From the NCBI RefSeq assembly GCF_023091745.1, contig NC_068920.1:113425622-113489621 (forward strand): a DNA stretch of 64,000 nt, in the 5' to 3' direction. Under the pieces are notes generated by a model. It ran no database searches and was not told the DNA's origin. It worked only from the letters and a program-made list of their open reading frames with translations. Shown here one piece after another: positions 10,564 to 22,049 of this stretch. This DNA is from Budorcas taxicolor. Lineage: Eukaryota; Chordata; Mammalia; Artiodactyla; Bovidae. Position 1 is the first letter of the stretch. The number at the start of each line of letters is the position of its first letter. Both the position numbers and the translations under genes were made by a program.

Positions 10564-11084
10564 TATAGAACATTTTATTGCTGTCTTATTTTAAGAAATT
10601 GACACAGCCACCCCAATTTTCAGCAACCACTGTCCTAATCAGTCAGCAGTCATCAACACTGAAGAAAGATAGTCCATTATCAAAATTACTGGGACTCGCT
10701 GAAAGCTTAGATGATGGTTGGCACCTTTTAACCATAAGTAGTTTTTAATTAAGGTGTGTACATTGTTTTTAAACATAATGTCATTGTGCACTTAGTAGGC
10801 TACAGTATAGTGTAACCTTAACTTTCATATCACTGGAAAATTTAAAAAAGTCGTGTGACTCACTTCATGGCAAAATTCACTTTATCACAGTGGTCTAGAA
10901 CAGAACACACAATGTCTTCTGCCTGCATTTCCATTTCTAAATTTGACATAAGAATAGCATCTGAAAATTTAAAGATCTCTTAAAAGTTGAAAAGAAAAGG
11001 CAAGACTGCCAGTGAAAAACAAATGTCAACAGATATTGAAAACTGAAGATATGAGGAAATAATGATAAGTTTAAATAATTTGAT

Positions 11085-11440
11085 GGCTAATTTTATGTGT
11101 TGACTTGACTGGTCATGGAGTGCCCAGATTAAAGATTCTTTCTGGATATGTCTATGAAAATGCTTCTCAATGAGATTAACATTTGAACTGGTGGACTCAG
11201 TAGATTGCCTTCTCTATTATGAGTAGTTATGATACAATCTATTGACAAGCAGAATAGAATAAAAGCAGAGAAAAGGGAATTAATTTTCTGCTTGTCTGCC
11301 TGAGTTGAGACTCATCTTTTCTGGCCCTTAGACTAGTATTTACATGATTGGTTCTCCTGGTTCAGGACTTCATACTTAGACTGAATTACACCAGTGGCTT
11401 TCCTGGATCTCCAGATTTTAAATCAATATAGAAAACAAAC
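11085..11440 (+). repeat. Ancient mammalian interspersed repeat, LTR-like
   Basis: The sequence opening GATGGCTAATTTTATGTGTTGACTTGACTGG, continuing with GCCCAGATTAAAGATTCTTTC and ending with ACTGAATTACACCAGTGGC is a widely dispersed placental repeat that I recognise as a family but cannot name safely. It could be an old LTR. No coding content. Confidence 0.5.
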
Positions 11441-11720
11441 TTGTGTTTGCCACAGTGGAAGAAGCTGGGTGAATGGGCAAAATAGATGATAAGTGGTACA
11501 AACTTCCTGCTATAAAATGAATAAGTCACAAGGATCCAATGCACAGCACAGGGAATATAGTCAATAACATTGTGATGATTTTGTGTGGTGACAGATGCTT
11601 ACTAGACATCTAATTGTGCTGATCAGTTCATAATGTGTAAAGACGTTGAATCACTATGCTGTATACATAAAATTAATAACTTGGGAAGTTAATTCTATTT
11701 CAATAAAAATTTTAAAAGGA
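11440..11720 (+). mobile_element. L1M-type 3' UTR, sense
   Basis: GGTACAAACTTCCTGCTATAAAATGAATAAGTCACAAGG, the GTGTGGTGACAGATGCTTACTAGACA segment and the run of A after TTCAATAAAAATTTT follow the 3' UTR of middle-aged mammalian L1M elements. Only the 3' end is present. Confidence 0.7.
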
Positions 11721-12050
11721 AGTATAGTAATCTATGGCATGTGTTGTTTGTCATTCTCCTTCTCACTCTTTGGAGTGCAGATGAAATGCCTTGTGGTTTA
11801 GAGTGATTTTCTTTTTGTTCATGAGAGAATGATAAAGAGAATTTCAGAGGTACTTGACAACATTGTGAAAATGAATTAAACTGCCAACCTTCAGAAATCT
11901 TGTTGGTTGCTAATTGCAACAAACATAGTTCTTTCTGAAACAACAAACTAAGGCAGAATATGATACTGTTTGTAAAGTCTAGTCTGGGATCAGCATATAG
12001 GAAGAATTGGAATTACTGAGCTCTGCTATTTTATCACACTGAAATGAAAG
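11720..12050. other. Unassigned AT-rich sequence
   Basis: No recognisable repeat or convincing reading frame. An 83-codon minus-strand open stretch at 11695-11946 begins in L1 sequence and shows no family features. Confidence 0.4.
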
Positions 12051-12052
12051 TG

Positions 12053-12240
12053 CAGCAGTGGAAAGATCATGTGTTTTGGAAACATAAACTATGTGTTCAA
12101 ATCTCATTCTTTTCCATTACTGTCTAAGTAACCCCAGGAAAAATCACATAAGCAACTTCTGCTTCCATATCTTCATCCATATTATTGGAATGTTATATCC
12201 TTACATCTTTGAGATTTAATACAGATAATGCACTAAAGCT
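12053..12240 (+). mobile_element. MIR SINE, sense
   Basis: CAGTGGAAAGATCATGTGTT, then a decayed core, then TTCTGCTTCCATATCTTCATCC and GAGATTTAATACAGATAATGC follow the order of the mammalian-wide MIR SINE: tRNA-like head, conserved core and L2-like end. Divergence is high, as expected for its age. Confidence 0.65.
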
Positions 12241-13464
12241 TTAGTTGTATCATGGAAATAATTCAAACTGACCAAAATATTTGCCTTCACACCTGGATAT
12301 AGGCCTTAGGTTAGTTATCTAAGGTAGGAGTCAGTCTGACAGTGATGCAGTGACCCTTTTCAAATCGTGCTGTAAAGGTTAAACCACCATATGTCATTAC
12401 AGATGGCCTACTGGCAGGAGGGAGCTGTGATATTTCAGATAACAAAATAGAGTCAAAGCAATTTAAAGGGTAACAAGAGGGTCTAAAAATTCTGAAATAA
12501 AATCAAGTATAATTACTCCTAAAATATTTTGATCTGGATTTTAAAAGCAACACCTCAAGGTTAAAAAAAGGAAAAATTCATTTGAAAAGTTTTGATATAA
12601 AAAGTCCACATTTTTACTGACTATAATATCAGTTTAAATTAATAAAATGATGCATGTGAATGTTGTAATTTCAAGGTAGCTAACCAAATCTCCAAGATTT
12701 CTTCTTCTCACTTTGAGAATCTTATAAAATGATAACAAAATAAATACATAGAAACAAATGAGGGATAAGTTAGGTTGTCTGTGATTGAGAAATTTCTGCC
12801 TATTAATGGATAAAGTTGGTTCAGGAAACTAGAGACCAGTACCAATAAGTGACAGTTGTAATGGACGGTAGAGCTTCTCTGGGTGATCAACAGAATAACA
12901 AAAAAGATGGCACAAAATGAGGAAGTGAGAATGGAAGCTATAATAGGGATTTGGTTGAAATACTCATTAAATTAATTCACCAGTCCCCATTACTACATTA
13001 TTCTCTTACCTATACCATTTCCTCACCCATTCCTAAGAGGAATAAAAGAGAACCATAACATTATTATACCATACATTATCAAATACAGGCTAATATTCAA
13101 AGAAAAAATGAATTAAAACTTTAAAAAGTGAAATTTGGATATCTAGAGAAAGGTACATCCATGCTAGAACTAGGTCATCAGCGTTTAACTCTGAAATAAA
13201 TATTTCCAAGTTCAAGCCTGACACAAATTCCAAGAAGATAGAATACAATTTCCATTATGAGAGTGTCTTGAAAAAAATAAACATAATTCCATGGATAGCA
13301 TAGTATAGATACAAATAAACAGTTATCTTAAAAATTTAAAATAAATATAATCAGTGCCATTTCAATGTCTCTTTGTACCTCCGTAGTAAAAAATGTATGT
13401 TTTTTCATGAAATAAGGGGACTATTTATATGTATTAGAAAATATAATAAATGGAAAAACATATG
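12240..13464. other. Unassigned AT-rich sequence
   Basis: More than 1.2 kb in which I identify no repeat family, RNA gene or coding sequence. The longest frames are about 60 codons and look like chance. Confidence 0.45.
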
Positions 13465-13493
13465 AATACAGTGTGTGTCTGCTGAGTCACTTT

Positions 13494-14457
13494 CAGTTCA
13501 GTTCAGTTCAGTCGCTCAGTCGTGTCCGACTCTTTGAGACCCATGAATCGCAGCACGTCAGGCCTCCCTGTCTATCACCAACTCAAGGAGTTCACTCAGA
13601 TTCATGTCCATCGAGTCACTGATGCCATCCAGCCATCTCATCCTCGGTCGTCACCTTCTCCTCCTGCCCCCAATCCCTCCCAGCAACAAAGTCTTCTCCA
13701 ATGAGTCAACTCTTTGCATGAGCTGGCCAAAGTACTGGAGTTTCAGCTTTAGCATCGTTTCTTCCAAAGAAATCCCAGGGCTGATCTCCTTTAGAATGGA
13801 TTGGTTGGGTCTCCTTGCAGTCCAAGGGACTCTCAAGAGTCTTCTCCAACACCACAGTTCAAAAGCATCAATTCTTCAGCGCTCAGCCTTCCTCACAATC
13901 CAACTCTCACATCCATATATGACTACTGGAAAAACTATAGCCTTGACTAGACAGACCTTAGTCGGCAAAGTAATGTCTCTGCTTTTGAATATGCTGTCTA
14001 GGTTGATCATAACTTTCCTTCTAAGGAGTAAGCATCTTTTAATTTCATGGCTGCAGTCACCATCTGAAGTGATTTGGAGCCCCAAAAAATAAAGTCTGAC
14101 TCTATTTCCACTGTTTCCCCATCTATTTCCCATGAAGTGATGGGACCAGATGCCATAATCTTCGTTTTCTAAATGTTCAGCTTTAAGCCAACTTTTTCAC
14201 TCTCCTCTTTCAACTTTCATCAAGAGGCTTTTTTAGTTCCTCTTCACTTTCTTCCATAAGGGTGGTGTCATCTGCATATCTGAGGTTATTGATATTTCTC
14301 CTGGCAATCTTGATTCCAGCTTATGTTTCTTCCAGTCTGGCGTTTCTCATGATGTACTCTGCATAGAAGTTAAATAAGCAGGGTGACAATATACAGCCTG
14401 ATGTACTCCTTTTCCTATTTGGAACCAGTCTGTTTTTCCATGTCCAGTTCTAACTGT
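13494..14457 (-). mobile_element. BovB LINE, 5'-truncated, minus strand, joined to a SINE
   Basis: The reverse complement of BovB runs from the tail (TTCAG repeats) at 13494 to GTCCAGTTCTAACTGT at 14457, in the RT region. The catalytic segment reads TCATCTGCATATCTGAGG near 14269, so YADD is kept, but indels break the frame. Its 5' end is fused directly to the 3' end of a Bov-tA SINE in the same orientation. Confidence 0.92.
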
Positions 14458-14623
14458 AGTCATTGTCAACTCTTTGTGACCCTATAGACTGCAAGGACAC
14501 TGGAGTGGGTTGCCATGCCCTCCTCAGGTTATCTTCCCAACCCAGGGATATAACCCTCATCTCTTATGTCTCCTGCATTTTTAGATGGGTTCTTTACCAC
14601 TAGTATCAGCTGAGAAGCCCACA
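14458..14623 (-). mobile_element. Bov-tA SINE fused to BovB, minus strand
   Basis: Read on the minus strand it has a tRNA-like head (from 14623), a B-box-like region and a short BovB-derived part lacking about 40 bases around the usual CAGTATTCTTGCCTGG. Its 3' end abuts the truncated BovB at 14457. AATACAGTGT (13465-13474) and AATGCAGTGT (14624-14633) flank the composite. Confidence 0.75.
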
Positions 14624-14633
14624 AATGCAGTGT

Positions 14634-15107
14634 CATTGTTCAGTCGCCCAGCCATGTCCAACTTTTTGCAACCCCACAGATTGTAGTACATCGGGCTTCC
14701 CTTTCCTTCACCATCTCTTGGAGTTTGCTTAAACTCATGCTCATTGAGTCAGTGATGCCATCCCCCAAACCTCATCCTGTGTCATCCCCTTCACCTGATG
14801 CCTTTGATGTTTCCCAGCATCGGGGTCTTTTCCAACGAGTCAGCTTTTCCCATCAGGTGACCAAAGTATTGGAGCTTCAGCTTCAGCATCAGTCCTTCCA
14901 GCGAATATCCAGGGATGATTTCCTTTAGGATTGTCTGGTTTGATTTTCTTGCAGTCCAAGGAACTCTCAAGAGCCTTCTCCAGCACCACAGTTCAAAGGC
15001 ATCAGTTCTTTGATGCTCAGCCTTATTGTTCAGCTCTCACATCTGTACATGCCTACTGGAAAAACCATAGCTTTGATTAAACAGACCTTTGTAGGCAAAG
15101 TAACGCA
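14634..15107 (-). mobile_element. Older BovB 3' fragment, minus strand
   Basis: CATTGTTCAGTCGCCCAGCC through AACAGACCTTTGTAGGCAAAG is the reverse complement of the BovB 3' end. It is more divergent than the neighbour at 13494-14457 and lacks the multiple TTCAG units, suggesting an older subfamily. Confidence 0.88.
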
Positions 15108-15689
15108 GTACCTATATTTAAACAAAAATAGTTAATAGCAGAGTTCTGCTTCAAGTAATGCTAGCTCACATTAGGTCAAGCCTGCAGTTACAAGTAATAT
15201 TAATAAAACTGAAAAAATATTAAAATTAACCACATGAAGGCACTTGAAAGTTGCCAAAAGCCAGCAGAAACTGAAGGCAGTTGATGGCTGAATGAGAGGC
15301 AATGTAATGACTAGTAGTTGTGCTTTGTGACTTTTGTTCGGAAGATTCTCTTCAGGCTAGGTGGTTCAAGATGGTGTAAGGCCATGTAAAAATGAACTGA
15401 GGAAACTGGAGCTTTTGGAACACACAGAAAGTAAAGCCATAAGTTTTAGAAAGAAAAAATAGTGCAGGAAAGCAAACCCCCAAACCCTTGCAGACAGTTC
15501 AGTGAAAAAACTTTGATTAAATTCTGAACTACATATGCATTGGGAAGTTGCAAGAACTTTCTGGGGATGCAAAAGCTGAAAGGTTGGAAATATTGAACTG
15601 TTACACAATCTAGTTTATAACCTTGAGAGGAGAATGAATTTATTAATATGACACAAAAACACTAAACTGAAGACAATATTTATGTGTCT
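15108..15689. other. Unassigned sequence
   Basis: No repeat or gene that I can support. An 80-codon minus-strand frame at 15366-15608 shows no recognisable motif. Confidence 0.4.
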
Positions 15690-15889
15690 TATTGCTGTTT
15701 TGTCACTAAGTCGTGTCTGCCTCTTCCAAGACTTCTTTGTCCATGGGATTTCTCAGGCAAGAATACTGGAGTGGGTTGCCACTTTCTTCTCTAGGTTATC
15801 TTCCTGACCCAGGGATCAAACCCATGAAGTTTCCTGAGTCTCCTGCCTTGAGAGGTGGATTCTTTACCACTGAGCCACCAAGGAAGCCC
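15690..15889 (-). mobile_element. Bov-tA SINE, minus strand
   Basis: The reverse complement reads from the tRNA-like head (GGGCTTCCTTGGTGGCTCAG at 15889) through a B-box-like region to the BovB-derived end near TTTTGTCACTAAGTCGTGTC. It is essentially full length with scattered substitutions. Confidence 0.88.
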
Positions 15890-16024
15890 TTTTATGTTTT
15901 CATCTAATTTCAAATTGAAAATTTCTGTTTATCAAAATAAAACATAAAACTACAAAGACAAGCTACAAAGAGAAATTACTTTAATCTCATATATCTGAGA
16001 ATATAATTAGCCAATGTCAATAAT
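15890..16024. other. Unassigned AT-rich sequence
   Basis: Nothing recognised between the SINE and the old repeat that follows. Confidence 0.4.
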
Positions 16025-16385
16025 AAATAATCTGCATATCAGTGGCTTAAATGAAGTAGAAGTTTACTTCTTACCCAAGATTTAGGGATAAATAGTAAGT
16101 CCAGAGCCAGGAGAGAGTTTTGCTTCGTTCGTCATTCATACATCCAAGTCTTTTTGTGAGTCCTATTGTTTCAGTCTCATTACTTGCATGTTTTCCTACT
16201 CTGAAATATCAATATTGGGTGGTTCACCAGCACACATGGAAATTAGGAAAGAGTAGAAGAGCCAGTCCCTTTTAAGGAAACTATGTAGAGGTTGCACACG
16301 TCATTTTCATTTAAAATTCCCTGCCAAGATCTTATTCGTATGGCCATGATTCTTCAACATGGCATCTAGCTTCCTTTATAAATTT
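16025..16385. repeat. Probable ancient mammalian repeat, family uncertain
   Basis: GTGGCTTAAATGAAGTAGAAG, GGTTGCACACGTCATTTTCAT and CGTATGGCCATGATTCTTC occur in the order seen in a common old placental repeat that reads as an element of the DNA-transposon or LTR type. I cannot name it safely; a consensus search would settle it. Confidence 0.4.
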
Positions 16386-17369
16386 ATATGATAATTCATT
16401 AATTAAAATAGAAAGGGAAAATGGATACTGGTGGAAATTTATCAGCGTTTGTCATAGCGGTGGGGTTTTAGATATCATAGTGTGATTCCCTTTTAATGTA
16501 ATACACAGCCTTATCATCAGAGATATAGGTTATAAAATAAAAATAATTTTAATTATATGCTTTACTTGCTTTATAATAATATTCAAAACCAATTATTATA
16601 AACCACCTCTACAAGCCTGGGAAAACTGTGCTTTCTAATTGTTCACTTCAGGAGGTTCTGTGTATCCATAGTATAAACCTTATTACTTCTATTTTTAAAG
16701 TACATATTTTCCTAATATTTCATATCTATGATTTATGAATAGATATATGTTTTATGATAATACTTAGGATAACATTTTCTCTATTAATTTGTATCTGTTT
16801 CTGACATTAATATGAAGTTTTCATCATGAAATTGCAAGTTTGAAGTGTGATAGCTTATTGTCTAGGACTTGAATGACTTATTATCACAGAACAAACATCT
16901 TTAATGCTAATAATCATTATCATATTAAGTCTAATTTGTGTGATAGCTACAACAGTTTCTTCTTTTATTTTCCTGGAAATATAATTATATTTTCCTGGAA
17001 AATCTTTTTTTTCTATTTTTATCACTTTTATTTAATTTTATATTTTCCTTTGGCAAAAGCATAGCTGAATTTTTTATATGAAATCTGAAGAGATCTTCTC
17101 TTAAATGACATTAAATGTACTTTAATATCTTATAAATAATGATTGTTTGATATTATGCACTTTAACTTTCCTCATTTTTTTTCTTTTTTAATGCCTTGTC
17201 TTTTTTACACCAGTTTTATTTCTATTTCCATTATTTTAATGACTACTCTAATTTTTTACCATATATTTGCAATAACATCTAAGGTTAATCAGTATTTAAC
17301 TTTTCTCCCAGCTAATAAATACATGGATCTCAAAAGAAGTTGAAATTTTGCTTGTGTCTTTGAAGGTGT
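16385..17369. other. Unassigned, very AT-rich sequence
   Basis: About 1 kb of strongly AT-rich sequence. Short frames at 16873-17064 and 17143-17343 are rich in F, Y and I, as translation of AT-rich noncoding DNA would be. It may be unrecognisable L1M debris. Confidence 0.35.
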
Positions 17370-17600
17370 TATTTTATTTTTCTCTAAGTTCCATTATGCT
17401 GATGTGAAATCTGTTGTCAGCATAAATATTAATCTTTCATTGGTGATCCATATTTAAGTTTTTTAAAACTCTTTGTCTTTGGTGTTTTATAGTTTCAATG
17501 AATGTGTCTTTTGGTGGTGTATGTTTTTCAGTGTATTTATCTTATTTGTTTTATATTGATTTTTCTGACTGTACAAATTTATGTTAATTCACTTATTCTG
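17370..17600 (-). mobile_element. L1M 5'-region fragment, antisense
   Basis: GCTGATGTGAAATCTGTTGTCAGC and the CTCTTTGTCTTTGGTGTTTTA segment resemble the reverse complement of the 5' part of old L1M elements. The match is short and divergent. Confidence 0.4.
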
Positions 17601-17694
17601 AAAGATAGTTATTCATAAACTCAGAACATTAACTCTTCCCATTGTCAACATCAACTCAAAAAGAGAGTACTCCTTCTGAATATCAGACTATATG

Positions 17695-18460
17695 CACATG
17701 CATATGTGATAAGCAGACTTCTAATATACCACCCATCTCCTGATAATTAAGCCTTGTGTAATACTAATTAAGTATGCCTTGATTCTGATGATTAGGTTTC
17801 CCTGGTGGCTCAGATGGTAATGAGTCTGCCTGCAGTGCAGGAGACCCGTGTTCGATCCCTGGGTCAGGAAGATCTCCTAGAGAAGGGAATGACAACCCAT
17901 TTCAGTATTCTTGTCTGGAAAATCCCATGGACGGAGGAGCCTGGCAAGCTATAGTCCATGGGGTTGCAAAGAGTCGGACATGACTGAGCAGCTTCACTTT
18001 CTTTTCTTTCTTTCTTCTAATGATTTGATTCTAATTAAGAGAATACAGTAAAGATAATGGGATATCACTTCTGTGACAAAAGATTGTGATTCTGATCTTG
18101 TTAGCAGACAGTCTCTCTTGCTTTCTCACTGACACAGTTTGATCACCCAAGGTGGCTAACCAGAGAGGCTTAGTAGCAAGGAACAGAGATAAACTTCTGA
18201 TCAATGGCTACTGAAGAGCTGAGGCCCTTGGTACTAAGAACCTACCCACTTGCCAACAAACAAGTGAGTTTGAAAGTGTATCTGTCCTAGTCAAACCTTG
18301 GGACAGCCTTGTTGACATATTGATGGTAGCTTGTAAAGGAAACTTATGACTCAGTTAAGTCTTGCTCAGACTCCTTATCCACAGAACTGTGAAATGATAA
18401 ATGAATGTTGTCTGTAGCCAATAAATTTAATTTGTTATCTAGCAATAGGAAACTGACACA
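17695..18460 (+). mobile_element. MLT1-type LTR, split by a Bov-tA SINE
   Basis: The left part (AAGCAGACTTCTAATATACC to GATTCTGATGATT) and the right part (ACTTCTGTGACAAAAGATTG through CAGAACTGTGAAATGATAAATG and TTTGTTATCTAGCAATAGG) follow one MLT1 LTR. The 3' end carries the usual polyadenylation-region text. A SINE lies between the halves. Confidence 0.7.
17794..18013 (+). mobile_element. Bov-tA SINE, well preserved
   Basis: A-box region TGGCTCAGATGG and B-box GTTCGATCCC are intact in the tRNA-like head, followed by the BovB-derived part and a CTTT-rich tail. TTCTGATGATT (17783-17793) and TTCTAATGATT (18014-18024) form an 11-bp target duplication with one mismatch. It is one of the least decayed SINEs here. 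Confidence 0.93.
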
Positions 18461-18689
18461 GCATATATATTTTGTCTTCTGTGTATACCCAGCGTTCTTT
18501 TTGTGTCATTCTCCATACCTCTACTCCTCTGAAAAAAATTCTGAAATTTTCAGAGCTATCTTCTAATTTAATAATTTTTCTCTCCACCAGAATTTAACAG
18601 GTATTTAAACCAATCCTAGAATTTTAAAATTTCAGTGTGTGAAGTGTTCAGTTCCAAATTTTCCACTAGTTTAATTTTGGTAGTATCTT

Positions 18690-19210
18690 TTCCTCACTAA
18701 CACATATTTTTAATAAACTTTTATATAGTAGCTTAAAATTCATAAAATATGTGAAGAGAGAACAGAGAGTTACCATATACCTGTGTCCAGTTTCCCTTAT
18801 TACATTTTTATGGTACACTTTTTTATTATTAATGAACCTCACTTCTTTATTATTAATGAACCAGTATCTAGATTCATTTACCAGTCAGGTGTTCTTAGGC
18901 TCTTCGTGACAGTTTCTCAAGTCATTCAGGTCTTGATGACTTGAAAGTCTAAAAAACACTGGTCAAACATTTGGTAAAATGTCCCTCAATTGAGGTTTTC
19001 CTGATGTTTTTCTTAAATTAGACTGAGGAAATGTGTTTTTAAGAGGAAAACAATAGAAGCAAATACCATTTAATTTTTTCACATCAAGAGAATATACTGG
19101 AGCCTTGATTTCTCACTTTGGGTGTATAACTTGGCCATCTATGTTGAGAAAGTGCTTGTCAGTTATCTACATTCTACAGTTACACTTTTCTCCCCATATT
19201 GCACACTATA
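18690..19210. mobile_element. L1M-type 3' region fragment
   Basis: AGAGAACAGAGAGTTACCATATAC, CCAGTTTCCCTTATTACAT, GTGACAGTTTCTCAAGTCATTC and AATGTCCCTCAATTGAGG occur in the order of an old L1M noncoding 3' region. I am unsure of orientation. A 24-bp local tandem duplication lies inside it (18822-18862). Confidence 0.45.
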
Positions 19211-19588
19211 CTTTTAGGAAGGAAGTCACCATGAACAGCACACATTTATGGAAGCTGAAACTATATTGTACTTATTTGAATTACACTTATATAAATTGCT
19301 TTAAATTCTTCTATGAAATGGGATAGTTTTTTTTAATTTCCCTTACCTGTTGATTAATTCAATCATTAATTTATATCAGTATTGATTCATGTAGTATATT
19401 TATTCTATCATTTAGATTTTAATTCAATAGCATTTTATTTATTGTGTAGGTCAAAATATTCCAACTTTGGCCACTGGAATCTCTTTCAGTTGACACGTGT
19501 CCTCTTGACATATCTCTGTGATTGTATTTGGTTTGTTTGTTTCTTTTTTGAGATATAACCATCTGCATGTGTAGTAAACAGTTTGTAT
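19210..19588. other. Unassigned AT-rich sequence
   Basis: No recognisable element. Its right end holds the first copy of the next BovB's target duplication. Confidence 0.4.
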
Positions 19589-19599
19589 TGTTGTCTTCA

Positions 19600-20363
19600 C
19601 CACAGTTATGGCAGAAAGCTAACAGGAACAGAACAGCCTCTTGATGAAAGTCAAAGAGGAGAGTGAAAAGCTGGCTTAAAACTCAACATTCATAAACCTA
19701 AGATCATGTCATCCAGTCCCACAGTTCATGACACTTAGATGGGGAAACAATGGAAAGAGTGACAGATTTTATTTTCTTGGGCTCCAAAATCACTGCAGAT
19801 GCTGACATCAGCCATGAAATTATAAGATACTTGCTCCTTGGAAGAAAAGCTATAACCAACCTAGACAGCATATTAAAGAGCAAAGACATTACTTTGCTGA
19901 AAAAGGTCCATCTAGTCAAAACTATGGTTTTTCAAGGAGTCATGTATGGATGTGAGAATAGGACCATTAAGAGAGCTGAGTGCTAAAGAATTGATGCTTT
20001 TAAACTGTGGTATTGGAGAAGATTTTTGAGAGTCCCTTGGACAGCAAGGAGATCAAACCAGTCAATCCTAAAGGAAATCAACCCTAAATATACATTGGAA
20101 GGACTGATGCTGAAGCTGAAGCTCCAATACTCTGGCCACCTGATATGAAGAACTAACTCATTGGAAAAGACCCTAGTGCTGGGAAAGATTGTGGGCAGGA
20201 GAAGAAGGGGACAACAGGAGATGAGATGGTTGCATGACATCACCAACCTGATGGACATGAGTTTGATCAAGCTCCAGGAAATGGTAATAAGACAGGGAAG
20301 TCTGGAGTGCTGCGGTCTGTGGGGTCACAAAGATTTGGACATGACTGAGAGACTGAACTGAAC
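19600..20363 (+). mobile_element. BovB LINE, 5'-truncated, older subfamily
   Basis: Sense BovB starts in the RT region just after the catalytic box (ATGGCAGAAAGCTAACAGG) and ends with the CTGAA tail. TGTTGTCTTCA (19589-19599) and TGTCGTCTTCA (20364-20374) give an 11-bp target duplication with one mismatch. The C-terminal frame persists for 78 codons at 19750-19986, then stops. Confidence 0.92.
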
Positions 20364-20374
20364 TGTCGTCTTCA

Positions 20375-21413
20375 ATGCTAATCTTTCTCCCATATGCATG
20401 TCTCTAACATTCTTGACATCAAACATCAAGGTAACTATTAAACAGTATCAACCTGAAAAGGTTTCCACTGGAGTTTCCCAGTGGAACTTAAATAAGTATC
20501 ATTATTTAATGTCAGAAACCTTAAATATCAGAATGAATAGTACTTGAAATTGATTAAAGACATAGAATTATTTCAAAAGTAAATAGACATTAACATATAT
20601 CTGAACACATATAGAGAATCCTTGGTCATTTTGGACACTTACAGGGAAATAATGCATAATTTTGAAAACTGTTAATTAAGGGAAAATATCAAGCATTTAT
20701 TTTTATTGCCAATTGTATGTCAAGGAACTAAATAATAGATCAAGAGACTCATAATTGAAGATATACATCATCCAGTAAATAAATGAGTAAATTTTAATAA
20801 TAGTCCCTTTAATTATATATACAAGGGAATTAAGTAATAATCATCAATGGTTGCTCTTATGACTACATTAGTTATGCATCATCCCACATACATGAAAAAG
20901 CTCACAATAGCCTACGATGGTATCCCTAATTAATTCTTTAATAAAGACAAGGGATTCAAAAAAGTTGGAGAAAGAAAGCCTAGGTGCATATTCAGGTGCA
21001 ATTCAGGTTTCAATGTCATTTCTCAGTTGCACCAGATTTAGTTCTTTAGATTATGAGTCAACAACGTATATGTGAGACATTTTAGTCTCAGGGAAGCTAA
21101 GTCACATGTTTACGGATGAATCATTTATAACTATTTGGTCATAGAGCCAAAACCAAGCTGAATAACCAATAAAGCATCACAGATCATGAATCTACATACA
21201 CCAATGATTACTATAGGTAAACCGGCACACTGGCATAAAGTCCATACAGATGAGTATTGGAGAATTACATAGTTTGACTATTTTCTAGCTAAGGCACTCC
21301 AACTAGCTAGGGTGCTTCCTTCTTGTGAGGATCTATAGTCTTTTTTATGGCCCCAGACATCCCTGGAGATAAATAGAGATTAAGGTTACTGCTGCGCAGC
21401 TAAATGCTAACCT
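20375..21413. other. Unassigned sequence
   Basis: About 1 kb with no repeat, RNA or coding signature that I can support. Confidence 0.45.
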
Positions 21414-22049
21414 TCAGTTCAGTTTCATATCAGTCACTAAGTAGTGTCCTACTATTTGCGATCCCATGAATGGCAGCACGCCAGGCCTCACTGTCCATCA
21501 CCAACTCCCGGAGTTCACTCAGACTCACATCCATCGAGTCAGTGATGCCATCCAGCCATCTCATTCTCTGTCATCCCCTTCTCCTCCTGCCCCCAATCCC
21601 TCCCAGCATCGATCTTTCCAATGAGTCAACTCTTCGCATGAGGTGGCCAAAGTACTGGAGTTTCAGCTTCAGCATCAGTCCCTCCAAAGAAATCCCAGGG
21701 CTGATCTCCTTCAAAATGGACTTGTTGGATCTCCTTGCAGTCCAAGGGACTCTCAAGAGTCTTCTCCAACACCACAGTTCAAAAGCATCAATTCTTCAGC
21801 GCTCAGCTTTCTTCACAGTCCAACTCTCACATCCATACATGACCAGAGGAAAATCAATAGCCTTGACTAGACAGAACTTGTTAAGAAAGTAGTGTCTCTG
21901 TTTTTCAACATACTATCTAGGTTGGTCATAACTTTTCTTTCAAGGAGTAAGCGTCTTTGTATTTCATGGCTACAGTCACCATCTTCAGTGATTTTTGAGC
22001 CCCCCAAAATAAAGTATGACACTGTTTCCACTGTTTACCCATCTATTTC

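Larger units (their letters stand above)
7344..10925 (+). mobile_element. Tigger1 DNA transposon (pogo/Tc1-mariner), split
   Basis: The left end CAGACATACCTTATTTTAT is close to the Tigger1 terminal inverted repeat and is preceded by TA (7342-7343), the expected target. The interior follows Tigger1 in order: the 5' UTR with the mammalian-wide signature near 7500-7600, transposase remnants, and a 3' part ending near GGTCTAGAACAGAACACACAA, where the right inverted repeat is badly eroded. A BovB (8546-9585) and a Bov-tA SINE (10111-10331) interrupt it; Tigger1 sequence continues cleanly on each far side. No functional transposase remains. Confidence 0.85.
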
